NCBI GenBank assembly: GCA_964035795.1
Contig: OZ038321.1
Location: 26,906,959 to 26,970,958, forward strand
Direction of reading: 5' to 3'
DNA length: 64,000 nt
DNA from: Pterobdella sp. o SKG-2022
Taxonomy: Eukaryota; Annelida; Clitellata; Hirudinida; Piscicolidae
Under the pieces are notes generated by a model that had not been told where the DNA came from, ran no database searches, and saw nothing but the letters and a program-made list of their open reading frames with translations. A program made the translations under genes and the position numbers. Positions 13,198 through 29,877 of this stretch are shown here, in pieces. Every line of letters starts with the position of its first letter. Positions within the stretch are counted from its first letter, which is position 1.

Positions 13198-14770
13198 AAT
13201 TAATGATAACAAATAATAACAATAATAATAACACCAATAAAACCAAAAAAATAAAAAAAATATTTCCCAAAACACAAAAATAATAATTATGATGATATTT
13301 TTCAAAGATCATTAACAACAACGATATAAATCAAGGTTTACAATAGCAGCACAGTCGACCTCATAACCCCGCCAATCTTTATATTATCATTTATTTTCGA
13401 TATAATCATCATCATCAGTACCTCTTTTTCAATATTATCTTAATGCTGTTAACACTGTTACTAATGTATTAAAGTTGTCCCATCAACCCACTTATCTATT
13501 TATTGTTTTTTTTTTATTATGATTTTTTTTTCATTATTATTTTTTTTATTTTTTTTTGAATTATTGTTTTTGTTTTTAATATTATTTTTGTTTTCATTAT
13601 TCTTTTTCCTATTCAACATTCCCATCATTGATCCAATCTAGACTTTTACTTGTGCTCTGCAGTCTTAACAACTTTTGCATTTTTTTTTTATTATGATATT
13701 TTTTATTTTTATTTTCCACGTTATTATTAAAATTAGTAATAATACTATTAATTTTTCGTTATCATTTGTGTTACTATTATTATCATCGTCATTGCTATTA
13801 ATAAATTAATATATTATACTTCCTTGTTATTTTTATTATTTATTTATTAAAAAAAGTTTATTTTTGTGATTAATGTTGTAGAATTCCTTTTGTATGTTCA
13901 ACTTGTTGCGCGGATTCAAATAAAAATTAACACTTCCTCGATTTGAAAATAAAATATCAAAAAAACAAAAAAAATGAATTTCTCCCATGAAGTAGTTTTT
14001 CCAGCCAAAAAACGCTGTTTTGATGGAATTTTTGATAGATTAAATAGCAAAAAACATCGATTCAGCTTTAAATGGTTGTCACGAAGGGTCATATTTTAAA
14101 ATATTATCTGCACCCAATACAAATCGATATTTTTGAAGCGTCCTGAAAATATTTAAGTGACCAAATAATTAAATATATCAAATAAATTAAAGTTAAAAAC
14201 TGAACAAAAACAAGGGAAAATAAAAATTATATAGTTTTTATCCGTTTTGATTGATTGATGAATGGAAGAATTTGAATTTTGTTAAAAAATGAAACGTAAC
14301 CAACAGAGTTTTGTTATAGGTACTTTAGTGTTTATATGAATGCTTCAATGAGAACAGCGTTAACTTCAAATATAAATGCTTTCTTAAAAGGTGAGTATGC
14401 ATTAATGAATAGTATTTATAATTAATTAATTTATGCTTAATGAATAGTATTTATAATTAATTTTTGTATAAACTCAAATAAATTAAATAAAATTGAAAAA
14501 ATATAATTCAGCAAAAATTTTAAAAAATATAAAAAATGTAATACCAAAAAAAAAATTAAATAAGAATGGAAAAATATAAAAATCACAAAACAATAGAAGC
14601 AGGCTTGGACGCTTAATTAGAAACATTGGACTCAGTGAAATTGGCCATTAAGATATGATATGGCTTCAACATTAGTTAAAAGTATGTGAACTCTTTTATC
14701 ACTTTTAAATACTTTTATCAGCAAAAAATCATGGTACACATAAAAAACACTAACCTAGACAAAAAAGATG
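13198..14770. other. BARHL 3' flank, AT-rich
   Basis: Downstream of the BARHL stop, several AATAAA-like hexamers occur in A-rich sequence near 13.23-13.26 kb, any of which could serve for polyadenylation. Beyond that there are poly-T and ATT tracts and no supported gene. A roughly 26-bp segment (TTAATGAATAGTATTTATAA...) is directly repeated near 14.40 and 14.44 kb. Confidence 0.5.
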
Positions 14771-14772
14771 CA

Positions 14773-14932
<160 letters not shown>

Positions 14933-15060
14933 ACAGACACTCACTTAGTGTGCCGACAGCAATAGAGACATCTTAATAAGAGAGTCGAGGTCATTTAGTA
15001 TTCAAAAAACATTCTCTAACGCTTCACATTTACTTAATGCTTTTTATCTTATCATGTTTG

Positions 15061-15535
15061 TTACGGATGGTGGTGTGAGGGTGTGAGGGTGGTGGTGTGA
15101 AGATGCGGTGGGTGGGTGTAGTGGGTAGATGTAGTGGGTGTGGTGGGTGGGATGGGTGTAATGGGTGTGGTGGGTAGGATAGGGTAGTGTAGTGCTGTGT
15201 GGTGGATGGCGAGATGGTTGTGTAGTGAAGGATGAGTGTGTTGTTTGGTAAAATAATAATTTGCTGGGAAATAAATAAAATAGGTGGTAAGAAAAGGTGT
15301 TGGATGGCGAGACTGTGGGTTGATATAGTGGGAGCTATTGTGGTAATTTGGGGAGTTGTGGTATAGTATGGTGCAGTATGGAATGTGGTGTGTGTGGTGG
15401 CATGTGGTGTAGTGTGTAGTGTGGTGGGACGTGGTGGGGTGTGATGTGGTGTGGTGTGTGTGGGAATATGATGGTGTGTAATGTGGTGTGTGGTGGGGTG
15501 TGAGGTGATGTGGTAGAGTGGTAGTATACAGAAAT
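15061..15535. repeat. G-rich GTGGT low-complexity array
   Basis: Two blocks (about 15,061-15,240 and 15,311-15,535) of irregular GTGG, GTGGGTG and GTGTGG units. They are strongly G/T-biased on the plus strand, with a short ordinary segment between them. They resemble the 22.3-22.8 kb array. Confidence 0.75.
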
Positions 15536-15540
15536 GATGA

Positions 15541-18118
15541 TGGTAGGTGGTTGATAGTAGGATAGTTTAGTTCCAGGCAGTGTTATCGAATAAAACAATC
15601 ACAAAGTATGAAAAGTTTGGAGTTAGCAGAAATGAAAAGTTTTGAGAGAAGTGTTCATAATTGGACGTTGAATTCTATAGTTCCTGGTGTAACAATACAA
15701 TACATCATAAGGTTTTGCTAACAAAAATTGAAGTTTCATTTATAATTTAAAAATAGAAAGCTATAAAGCTATATCAAAACCTTTTAAAGAGGTTTTGAAA
15801 ACTTAAATTTTTTATTTTTGTTAAAAGAATCAAAAAATCACAATTTTCATGAAGCTTCCAAGACCAGGGATAGTTGAAGGGAATGTTGAAGTGATTTGAG
15901 CTCCCAAGCAATGATTAACGTGTGAAATTAAAATTTAAATGCGGGGAAGTTGGCTAACTGTGGATTTTTGTGGTTGTTTTTAATGGGGATTCCTATACGC
16001 TGTATATTTTTGCAGCTGAATTGAAACAGTATATCTTGTGGGCTTCCTATGTTGCAGAAGTGCGTAAGTGGTTTTATTGATAGGTTATTATTTCTTTTAA
16101 CGTTTTTGTAGTTTTTTATAAACATTGCATGTATTTTTAACATTCTAAGAATTCTGACGTAAGCTCATGAGAAAGATATACAGTAGTAACGAATATAACA
16201 TCTGGATTTTTCTTAAGTCCAGTCTCATAGCAACTCAACGGGGAAGATTATTTTCTTTGGCATGAAAATAACGTTGAATATATGAGGTATCAATGGAATG
16301 GCCTTCCCATGAACCCCTATGTGAGACGATGTTGGGTGTTTATGTCATATTACTTCACCCTGTAGAGTTTTATGATTCTTTTCTGTATAGAGGTTGTGTT
16401 GTTGCATACAAACTTAAAGCATTAGAATACCAACACACACATATATATTTAAAAAAATAAACACACGTACACCTACACTCCCATATACACACACCTACAC
16501 CTCCAAACACACAAAATCTCGTAAGAACCCACTAATTAAAACATAAAATGTCGATTTAAATTAGAAGGTTTCTTATTTATTTGTGTCTTTTAAGGGTCCT
16601 TTTGTCCGTCTGAAGTTCTGTGTTCCTTTCTTTTTTTCTATGTCCATTCAATTTTCATTTTGTGTGCTGTTTTTTTTTGCTTATTGTTACCATCGTTGGG
16701 CATGTCTCAAATGTCCACTTTCGTTTTTTTGTTGTATTTTCTGAATATAACCTTTTTTCGCCTAAAATTTTCAAATTTATTTCAAAGTAATTCTATTTGA
16801 AAAATTTCTTTGTCAACCTCCAGCCCATTGCAACCCCTTAAGATCATTAACATTGAATGGAAAACAATAGTTTTATAGCCTGGTTCATCACTTATCTCAC
16901 CATCTCCAGAGCTTGCAATTATCTCACATCAGCTATTAATCCTGTTTTGAGTTGAAGTTAGATTTTTGTGCTATTTTGTTGTCAGCCATAACAGTGTAAC
17001 CTAATATGAAGATTTTTATGAATTTATTTATTTTTATGTATTTAAAAAATTTTTTTTTTAGCTTTTCAGTTTTTAGAGTTGGAATTTCAGTTTTTGTTTG
17101 CTTTTAAACATAGTTCTATTTATTTTATTAAAAAATAAATTAAAAAATACTTTTTTATTATAGAGCTGAAAAAATAAAATTTATTCCAAAATTGTAATAT
17201 AAAATAATAAATGGACAGAATAATAATATTGAAAAACATTATCATAATACAATGAAACAAAAAGCAGTGCCAAAGACACTATATAATTATAAAGATAACT
17301 AGAGGCGCTCAATTGTTAGCCTTAATTAGAAACTTTCAAAAACAATTTAAATTCCATTTTAAAGAAGTATTGTTTAAAAGTAAACTTTGATATTATAACG
17401 ATTCAAATTGATTATTCTTTTTGTGTTATTTTTAATATTTTTAAAAAATTTAAACTAATGTCAGTTTAAATCTTGGCTTAAACATTGTTTTTTTTTGTGA
17501 CATCATTATTACGTCACGCCAGGCCGCTAAGTGCTATGCTCTTTCATTGGGTGGGATGTGATTTACATTGTTTTGTGTTGTTAACTTTGTGCTTGGCTTT
17601 TTATCAATAAAATCAAATTATATCAATTTAAAATCTCGCTTTTCAAGTATTTTGTTCAACTTTTGAAAAAATTTAAAAATTTTGTTTACTTTATAAAAAA
17701 AAGTGTGTTTAAATGTGAACTTATTTTAATATTACGACAAAAATAGAGATTTTAATACGTCATTAGAAACTTGATCCATACCGATAACTTTAGCCATATT
17801 TTAAAACTAGCTTGTCAAAGTATAACCAAACTTCCTGGGTTTATAGCTCTTAATTTATTGAAAGTTTTTTAAAATTCTTGAGTTTTGTACTTTAAAATTT
17901 GATTAGCTTTTATTATTAACCATATCATAATCTCACTTTTCATTAGCATTAGTAAATATTTCATGACATCATAATGAGAAGCTTTATTCTTATATTATGA
18001 GTATATTTTTTAGTTTTTATCAATTTGGTAATTGTTATGATTTTTATTATTTTTTTATTGTTCTTATTGTTGTTATTGTTATGATTGTTTTTGATAGGAC
18101 TCTAATTGTAGGCATACA
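15541..18118. other. non-coding spacer
   Basis: AT-rich sequence with a short ACACAC/CTACAC-rich patch near 16.43-16.51 kb. No splice-bounded coding sequence or recognisable repeat family was found. Confidence 0.55.
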
Positions 18119-18119
18119 T

Positions 18120-18720
18120 CACCGACACAAGGAGATTTGATAAAGTTAATTAACTTCTGTGTTTCGTTCATATTCTCATTCATCCATTCATCGATTTTCT
18201 ATCAATTAATCTATCTATCTGTTCTATGCGAAAATTTTCATTAATTTATCGTTCCATTCACTAACTCGTCTTAGCACGCATCTATCCATCAATGCATCGT
18301 TAAAAACCAATTAATTGGTCAATCTATCCATCTAAGCACTCATCCATCCATTCATAAATGAATTCATTCATTCAGCTTGAATTTATCAATTTATTCAACA
18401 ATTCATTCATGGATTCCTTCATTAGTGCATTCATTCGTCCATTCATTCATTCATTCATTCATTAACTAATTAATGAATGAATTAATTAATCCATCAATTA
18501 ATTATTTAATTAATTCATTCATTTATTCATTCGTTAATTCGTTCATTAATTAATTAATTCATTCATTCATTCGTTCGTTCATTCGTTCATTCATCCGTTA
18601 ATTAATTAATTATTCATTCATTCATCCATTGATTAATTAATTTATTTATTTATTCATTCTTTCGTTCATTCATTCATTCATTCAATCAATTCTCTATTCT
18701 TTCCTTCATCAAACTTTATA
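18120..18720. repeat. degenerate TTCA/TTAA tetranucleotide field
   Basis: About 600 bp built mainly from ATTC, ATTA, ATCC and ATCT tetramers, with ATTAATTAAT palindromes between (TTCA)n blocks. One segment near 18.47-18.49 kb runs in the opposite sense as TGAATGAATTAA. It is an old, diverged microsatellite. Confidence 0.75.
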
Positions 18721-19751
18721 TTTTCACCCATTCATACCGCATGCGTGCTACAAACAATGTGGCAATTTGCATTGATTCATGGCTTATTAAATGTTTTTGG
18801 TGATGTTTTATTGACATCAGTTGTTATTTATACTCCATTAGTATTTTAGTGAATTTTTTTTTGGTTTTTTAATTAATAAAGTTCATTATCATCAATTACC
18901 ATCCTTATTGTTGTCATTAATAAAGGGTTTTTTTTTCTCATGGAAAATTATTATCTTAAGTATCCAATTATTTTTTATTTTATAAAATTTTTATTTATTT
19001 TATATAATAATATTTATTTCATATAAATATCATATATTTGTGATATTAAATTAACAATTTTTTGATCATATTTATCAATTCTTCAACTGGTATGGCATTC
19101 GTTCATGGTGATAATGGCGACTCCGTGTTATTACACCAGGTTAACATTTATGCCGTGTTTCCTAAGTCAAACTGCCTGCTGTGACAATCAAATGATTTCT
19201 TTGAGAGAGTATTGTTTTACTGCGTTGTATTTCAAATAATTGTCTTTTTTGTATTGGGTTTTTTGTTTATTAGCATTTTGTTGTGTATTTTATTGCTTTC
19301 AATTTGAGCAAAAATTTTTTGTATCGTTTTGTATTCTAATGATCTATGCCCGGGTATATTTAATTTTTGTGTGTTTGATTTCAAGATTCTTTAAATGAAA
19401 TACTAATATTGCATTTTTGAGTTTGCTTTTTACTTTATTTTCTCATTTACTCTGTTTTTTTTCCAACATTTTCCGCTTTTTTTCGATCAAATACTAAAAC
19501 TTAATAGACCTAATTTGTACCAAAAATCGCAGATATGAGCAGAAAGGATATTTTGTGTGTTGGCACGTAGGTGATAACATGTGTGGCTTATGCGTTTTGA
19601 AGTTATTCTGTATCTATTTTGTGTGTTTTTAGTCAAATAATGACACATGTGTTGTTAAAGGATGTGTGCATGTGAAGCCGTTAATTTATTCAACGCTAAT
19701 GTACTTGCCTTGTTCAATGGGGCGTTCAACATAGTCACTTCCTACAAAAAC

Positions 19752-21435
<1,684 letters not shown>

Positions 21436-22289
21436 TTTGTGTGTTGAAATTCATAACATTGACTATTATGATGCTAAAGATAGAATTTGTTTTTCTCAGT
21501 TTATTCAAGTTTTCTTGATTTTTTCCCATATAATGAAGACTTTTCAGATACATTTGTTTTTCCAACAAAATCTAAAATTTTCGACAAATTCAACTTTTTC
21601 ATAACTCATTAGTATATGTATTTATATATATTTATTGACTTTTAGGAGTTTATTTTATTCTACGAAGCTTTTCGTTTGATGATTCTCGAGTAGAGGTTTG
21701 ACTAACAATGTCATTAGTATATGTTTTGTATGTTCTGCTTATTCACATCCATGCACGTGTATGAATAAACATGAGTTCTATAAATATACCAAAACTATAT
21801 ACATTTCCAAAACAGCACATGAGTATTTTAGTGCTTTTATCATCATCACTTATGAATATTCAAACACTGGTAGGCGGAGTTTAAGTTGTCAATCATGGGA
21901 TGTGAATCATTTAGTTGCAATGGTTCTGAGGATACGATTGGAAGGGAAACATTTATAGAGATCAGCATAAGACTTTAATAACAACAAAATAATAGCAATA
22001 AAAAAATAATAATAATAGAATATTAATCATTGTTTCAAACAATAATAAAATTAAAATAATTTAAAGAATTTACAAAAAATATAAAAAATTAGAATTTGAA
22101 AATACAGACAAAATATTAATCGGAAAGTAATTATTTTATCCTTATTAAGGTTATTATTTATATTATTATCCAAAAATTATTATTATTATTGAATTCACTA
22201 ATTAAACATGTATTATTATAATTTATTGTTTAAAATAATTTCATTATATTTCTCACTACTAATATGGCAGTATGGAGCTTAAGGCAGAA

Positions 22290-22790
22290 AGATTGAGAAG
22301 GAAATTGCTGTGCAACCGTGCGTTGGTGTGCTGTAGTGGGATGAGGTGCGGTGTGCTGCGGTAGGGTGGGATGCGGTGTAGTGTGGTGGGATGGGATGCG
22401 GTGAGCTGTGGTGGGATGAGGTGCAGTGTGCTGTGGTCGGATGGGGTGCGGTGTGATGTGGTGGGGTGGGGTGGGATAGGATGCGGTACGCTGTGACGGG
22501 GTGAGGTACGGTGCGGTGTGCTGTGGTAGGATGGGATAGGATGCGGTGTACTGTGATGGGATGGGGTGCAGTGTGCTATGGTGAGATGGGATAGGGTGCG
22601 GTGTGGTGTGATAGGGTTGAGAATGGTTGGTTGGGTGGGTGTGCTGTAGTGTAGTGCGGTATGGTGAGATGTGATGAAGTTGGGCAGAGTTGGTTGTGGT
22701 GTAATGGGATGTGGTGATGGTGTGGTGTGTGGTGATAGTTTGTGGTATGTGATGTGGTGTAATGATGAAATTGGGTTAATGTGTTATGTT
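22290..22790. repeat. G-rich GGGATGxGGTG minisatellite-like array
   Basis: About 500 bp of irregular units such as GTGGGATGGGATGCGGTG and GTGCTGTGGT on the plus strand, with a strong G-over-C skew. Many GGG and GG runs make it a possible G-quadruplex former. Frames through it are low-complexity artefacts. Confidence 0.8.
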
Positions 22791-24667
<1,877 letters not shown>

Positions 24668-27600
24668 TGTGCTTTTCCACTGAAGAGCAGGTGCACAAAA
24701 ACTGGAATCAATTGAACAGCCTGGAACACTTCTTGAAGTGGTTGGGTAGTCCCTGCTTTTTGAATTGTTTGTTGCAGTGTGGGCACGTCATGTGGATGAG
24801 AGCTTGGTGAGTTTGTCTGACATGATTTGCCAAACCACCTTTATTTTTCGCTAAGAAGACACAGCCAGGATGTTGACACTGAATAAGGAATGGTTCTGTA
24901 TTTTTTTCTTTGGCTATTTTGAATATTTCATTGCGCCATTCATTCCGATTCAATGCTTTTTGTTTCCACGTTTGTAACATGTTATACTCTTCCAAGTCTT
25001 TGCTGATCACATCATTCCACCTTAGCTTCTGTCCTCCTTGCGTCCTTTTACCTTCTTGCATTCGAGCTGACAGCAGTTTTTTCGGAATTCTGTTGTTCTC
25101 CATTCTTTGCAAATGTCCAAGCCATCGGAGTCTTCTTTGTTTTATCAAAACTTCTACTCGCTCGATGCTTGTCATTCTTCTCAGCTCGGTATTTCTCACT
25201 TTTTGCCACAAGGATATACCTGTGATTATTCTGAGGCACCTTGTTACAAATACCTGGAGACGCTGTATTTGAGAATTGAGAGGACACCATGTTTCACTGC
25301 CGTAGAAAAGGATAGATAGAATGATGGATCTGAAGAGTTTTATTTTTGTACCTAACCTTATTGATGTTTTATACCATATTAAGCTACTTAAGCCACGGAA
25401 AACCTTTGAAGCCTTACTTAACCTAATATTGATATCTTCTTCAATTGAACTATTATTAGATAATATACTTCCTAAATATTTAAAACTATTAACTATTTCT
25501 ATATTCATTGGGGTTTGGTGTGTCATAGATTGGCTTGATTCAGGAGTCATATGCATATACTTAGTTTTTGCCAAATTCAATTGTATGCCGAAGTTGTTAA
25601 AAGTTTGGTTGACAGTTTGTTCTAGGCAGTTCACATCATCTAGGTTGCTGCTTACCAAAACTATATCATCGGCGTATGCCAGACTCTGTATCATTTTTTG
25701 GTTCAATTTATGGCGGTAATTGAATAGGATTGGGGCATCGTTGCAATACTCTAGTGAAACACCTTTATCAGGGTGCTTGTTCATTGCAACTCGTGTCACT
25801 GCGTCGAGAAAGAGATTGAAGAGGACTGGGGCAAGGACATCTCCTTGTTTTACACCTACATTGATTGGAAACTCTTCAGATGTTTGCTCTTCTGCTCGAA
25901 CGATTCTTGTTGTGTTGTGGAGCAAGGCTTGTAGGATGCGAATGATCTTCTCTGGAATACTGAAGGATCTTCTGAGAGATTGCCACAGTGCTTCCATATT
26001 TATCGAATCATACGCTTTTTGTAGGTCGATGAAGCAAAAATATAATGGTCTATTGAATTCTCGGGCTTTCTGTATCAGCATTCTTGCCACGTATATCTGA
26101 TCACAGCATCCTCTTTTTGGACAGAAGCCACATTGGTTTTCTTCAAGTTGGGTATCCAACACGTGTTTCAATCTGTTCAATATGGCCTTACCAACAACCT
26201 TGCTTGCCACCGACATTAGTGAAATTCCCCGTTAGTTTGTGCATTCCAATTTGCTGCCTTTTTTTAGATTGGGACAATGATCTGTTTTCTCCAATCAGCC
26301 GGCACTGTTTCTTCTAACCATATCTGATCTGAGCTTATCTTCAGCCAGTTTACCGTAGCTTCAGCTCCCAGTTTAAGCATGTTTGAGTTCAGATCATCGA
26401 TTCCTGCAGCTGTGTTAGATTTGCATTGTTTCAAAGCTGATTCTAGTTCTGGTTTTGTTGGGGGTAAAGGGAAAAGTTCCTTCAAGTCATCTTCAAGGCT
26501 CATCTTTGGAAGAGGAAAAGCATCATATGCTGTAGGTAACACAGTTGAATTTGCGTTTGCATTCGTTTCAAAATAACTTTTCCATCTCTTTATTTTTGAA
26601 GAAGATTCAATTAATTTTGTCTTATTGTCTGCGTCAAGAATTCCATGGACATATTTTATTTTAGATTGCTTAGTTATTTTGAGAGATTTCAGAATTGACC
26701 CAACACGACCATTTTTAATGTTCTGTTTAGCTTGTAAATCTGCTTCTTTAGCTTTCTCTTTCCACCAATCATTGAGCGCTTTTCTGCATGCATTTTTGGC
26801 CTCTTTTTTAACCGAATTATAATTATTTTTGAGGCTTATAGGGATTGACTCCCCACGTTGTTTGAGGTTGAGTATTTTGAGATATAGATTACTCTTTTTT
26901 TCTATTATTTTTTTAACCTCTTTTGTAATCCACTCTTTTTCTCTAATATTTTTCTTTTTTGGTAAACAGCTATTGATGGCATTAATGAATGTAGATTTGA
27001 ACCGGCACCATATTTGTTCAACTGAACCTTCCTGGTTAGTTTCTAGTATATTATTGTTCAACTCATGTTTGAAATTGTTTATTGTTTGTATGGATTTGTA
27101 ATGAAATTTAGACGTATATTATTGTTGATGTATTGTTTTTTATATGTTTTTTTCGATAGTTGGATACAAGATATTATTATGTTATGATCTGAAATGTGCT
27201 TGGTTTTCTTGTATGCTTTTGTATCAGTAATTAGTGAACGATATTTTTGGTTGATTAGGACATAGTCCAACATATGCCCTCCTTCTTTTGCCCCGGATGA
27301 GACCATGTCCATTGATGAATCTTCTTGTGGGGCATATCGTATTGGTGATAACAAGGCCATTTTGATTACACAGATCAACCAATCTTGTTCCGTTTTGATT
27401 CTTTTTATCTGGGTTGTGTGGGTCATGTAGTCTGGAAGGTGTTGTTGAAGGTCCTACCCTAGCGTTAAAGTCTTCAAGTGTGATTATGACATCCTTTTGG
27501 TTTGTTTCAGCAACTAAATCTTGAAGTTTTTCATAGAAATTTTCAGCTTCAATGGCTACGTCGACTTCAGTAGGGGCATAAAATGCAATGATGCTCATGT

Positions 27601-27970
27601 ATGTACTTTCTAACTGCAACCTCACTTTCAAAAGTCTTTCGGATAGAGGGCTGAAAGTCCCATTTTTTTTTTTAACCCCATTCGCATTTTGTTTCTCAAC
27701 ACCACCGCTACTCCTCTTTGATTGCCACTCCTTTTTTCATCAAGCCCAGAAAAGATAATGGTAGATTCTTCTAGCTCTAGTACACTGCTTCCTTGAACGT
27801 CCGAGAGTGCCAACAACGATAAATTTTTCAGTCTCATCGTTTCAATAACATTTAAAAGTTTTCCATTAAATTTTGTTGGTTTGCCCAAACTTTGAACGTT
27901 CCAACAACCGATTTTCAATATGTCCAATTTCTTCAGTTTTTCTGAAGATCTCTGATGTGGTGTCATATTA
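24668..27970 (-). mobile_element. RTE-type non-LTR retrotransposon, nearly full length but broken
   Basis: Reading leftwards from about 27,966, an apurinic-type endonuclease begins with the IGCWNVQSL motif and includes DFNARVG and SDHN motifs. A linker follows, then reverse transcriptase with FIDLQKAYDSI, GVKQGDVLAPVLF and the catalytic YADDIVLVS, then a FYGSETW and RWLGHLQRM region. Two zinc-finger-like C2H2/C2HC motifs close the protein (CQHPGC...H...H and CPHC...H...C, about 24,715-24,800). The frame is broken after a poly-A run near 27,661-27,670, again near 27.31-27.43 kb, and near 26.26 kb, where a frameshift and a TAA interrupt the RGISL block. It is therefore unlikely to be autonomous. 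A very short 3' UTR leads into a (GAA)n tail. The 5' limit is uncertain and may extend to the (CA)n at 28.42 kb. Confidence 0.9.
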
Positions 27971-28424
27971 TCAAACTTGTTAGAGATCAGCTTAACGAAA
28001 TTTTTTTTTAATTTTGATTTGTTTCGATTATTTCAAACTTCAATTAATTTTCTTTTATAATTTATTTTCTTTGTTCACTTTTAACCAGCTATACCAAAAA
28101 TTCCATTTTTGTTTACTTCTTCCAGGACTTTATTAAACTTGAAGTTTTACAATTATGAGCTTATTTATGAATTTTTTGTTATTTTAAATTATTTATTAAA
28201 TTAAATTTGAATTTTTCAAAGTCAATTTTGGTTAGATTAGCTTAACTTTTTATTTGCGATATGTTACGAACTTTTAATTGTGTGAAACTTTTTAATTTTT
28301 CAAGCGTAACTGTTCACTGATTATTTTAATTTCAGTTAGGTTATATTTGAATAAAATTTTCAGCTTTTAAATTTAGTGAAATTCGAAAAATCACGGAGCC
28401 ATCTTACTCGTGACTCACACACAC

Positions 28425-28461
<37 letters not shown>

Positions 28462-29877
28462 TTGATACATCAGAAAGATTATGCAAATTAAAACACCTTG
28501 CTACTCTAGTTTCAGTTTCTGTCCTTACATATGGTTGCGTAAATGTCTGTCTGTCTATTTGTTTCAGTGTTTTTTAAAAGATTTATCTGTTTTATTATTT
28601 TTTTGAATTTTTTGTTTTTTTTTGCTTATTTGTTTCTCAAAATGTGGTTTGCTTTTTTTGTTTGAGTACTTTTAGTTGTATCACCTTAGATTTCACTCAT
28701 GTGTGTTTAATTTCTCATGTTTGTATGTATTTAGCTTTCTGTAACCTTCTCAATCATTAACAATCAACCATAAGGACACTTTTCTCTCAAATGATGAACT
28801 CAACTGAAGTTCACAACCCGATGTTCAATAACTCAAAGTGACAAGGCATATTGAAATACTTGTGAATCTTTTAATACTTTCAATTATAACAGAGAAGTTT
28901 GAAGAAGGCAATCACAGTGGTTTGTATCTTCCAAACCATTTAAAAGTAGTATAATTAGAAAAAGAAGAAGGAGGAGGAAGAAGAAAAGAAAGAGAAGAAG
29001 GAGGAAGAAAGAAAAGAAAGAGAAGAAAATAAAAAAATAGAAAAAAAAAAGAAAAATAAGAAGAAAGAAGAGTATGAAGTTGCACGTACATATGTATATG
29101 TAGATGTGTGCTTGTGTGTGTGCCTGAAATACCAAGACATGGGAGCAAATCGGTTCCAATGCATGAATAGCAAATTGCCTTGAAAGACTCGCAAATAACT
29201 CTCTTGTGTGTGTGTTTTGGTTGTTATTTATTTTATTTTATTTTGGTATTGTCGAAATTTGTGTTTTTAGAATTTATATCAAATTATTTTCAAACAATTA
29301 TGAACTGTGTTTGCATACTTTATTTAGTTCTGTTTATTTTTTACACACAATTTGTTCTCCAAAAAAACTCTCGACATATTTTCAAAGCATTTCAGGCATC
29401 CTAATAAAAACAAGCTGAAACTTTTATAGTTTTTGGCTACTTTTAAAAGTGCATTGAGCGATAATTGGGTAAAAGTGAATTCAAACAAACCGGACAAGCG
29501 TGACTAAGTAAGTCTGTTAGTTTTACCGCCATCATTACCATCACCACTATCAGTTTCATCTTCTTCCTATCCAAAAACTGCTATAAAATATTCTTTTGAA
29601 ATATCAAATCTTTAAACTGTTTTGACGAATTTAGGATGTTTTTATGAAGCACAAACTTAATACTTTAAGTTTTCAGAATTTTTTTTTCTCATTTTTGTTA
29701 CTCCATTTCCCTTTTCATTTTTTGTCTTATATCTCATCTCCATGTTTTTTTGTTTTTTATTCATTTTTTCCATCTTCTTCATCTTCCCCATCTTTTTCAG
29801 GTCATCGCCTCAGAGTCATTTCCAGTTCAAATTTCTAAATCGATAAATTTTTAGTGGTTTCCGGCAAACAGAACATA
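27971..29877. other. spacer between LINE and SLC27A gene
   Basis: It holds possible LINE 5' UTR (to about 28.41 kb), a (CA)n run (28,418-28,458) and a purine-rich GAA/GAAAA patch (28,955-29,065). Otherwise it is AT-rich. No gene is supported. Confidence 0.5.

Noticed and set aside
25321..26317. Plus-strand frames of up to 132 codons opposite the LINE
   Set aside because: Antisense shadows of the reverse transcriptase on the minus strand.
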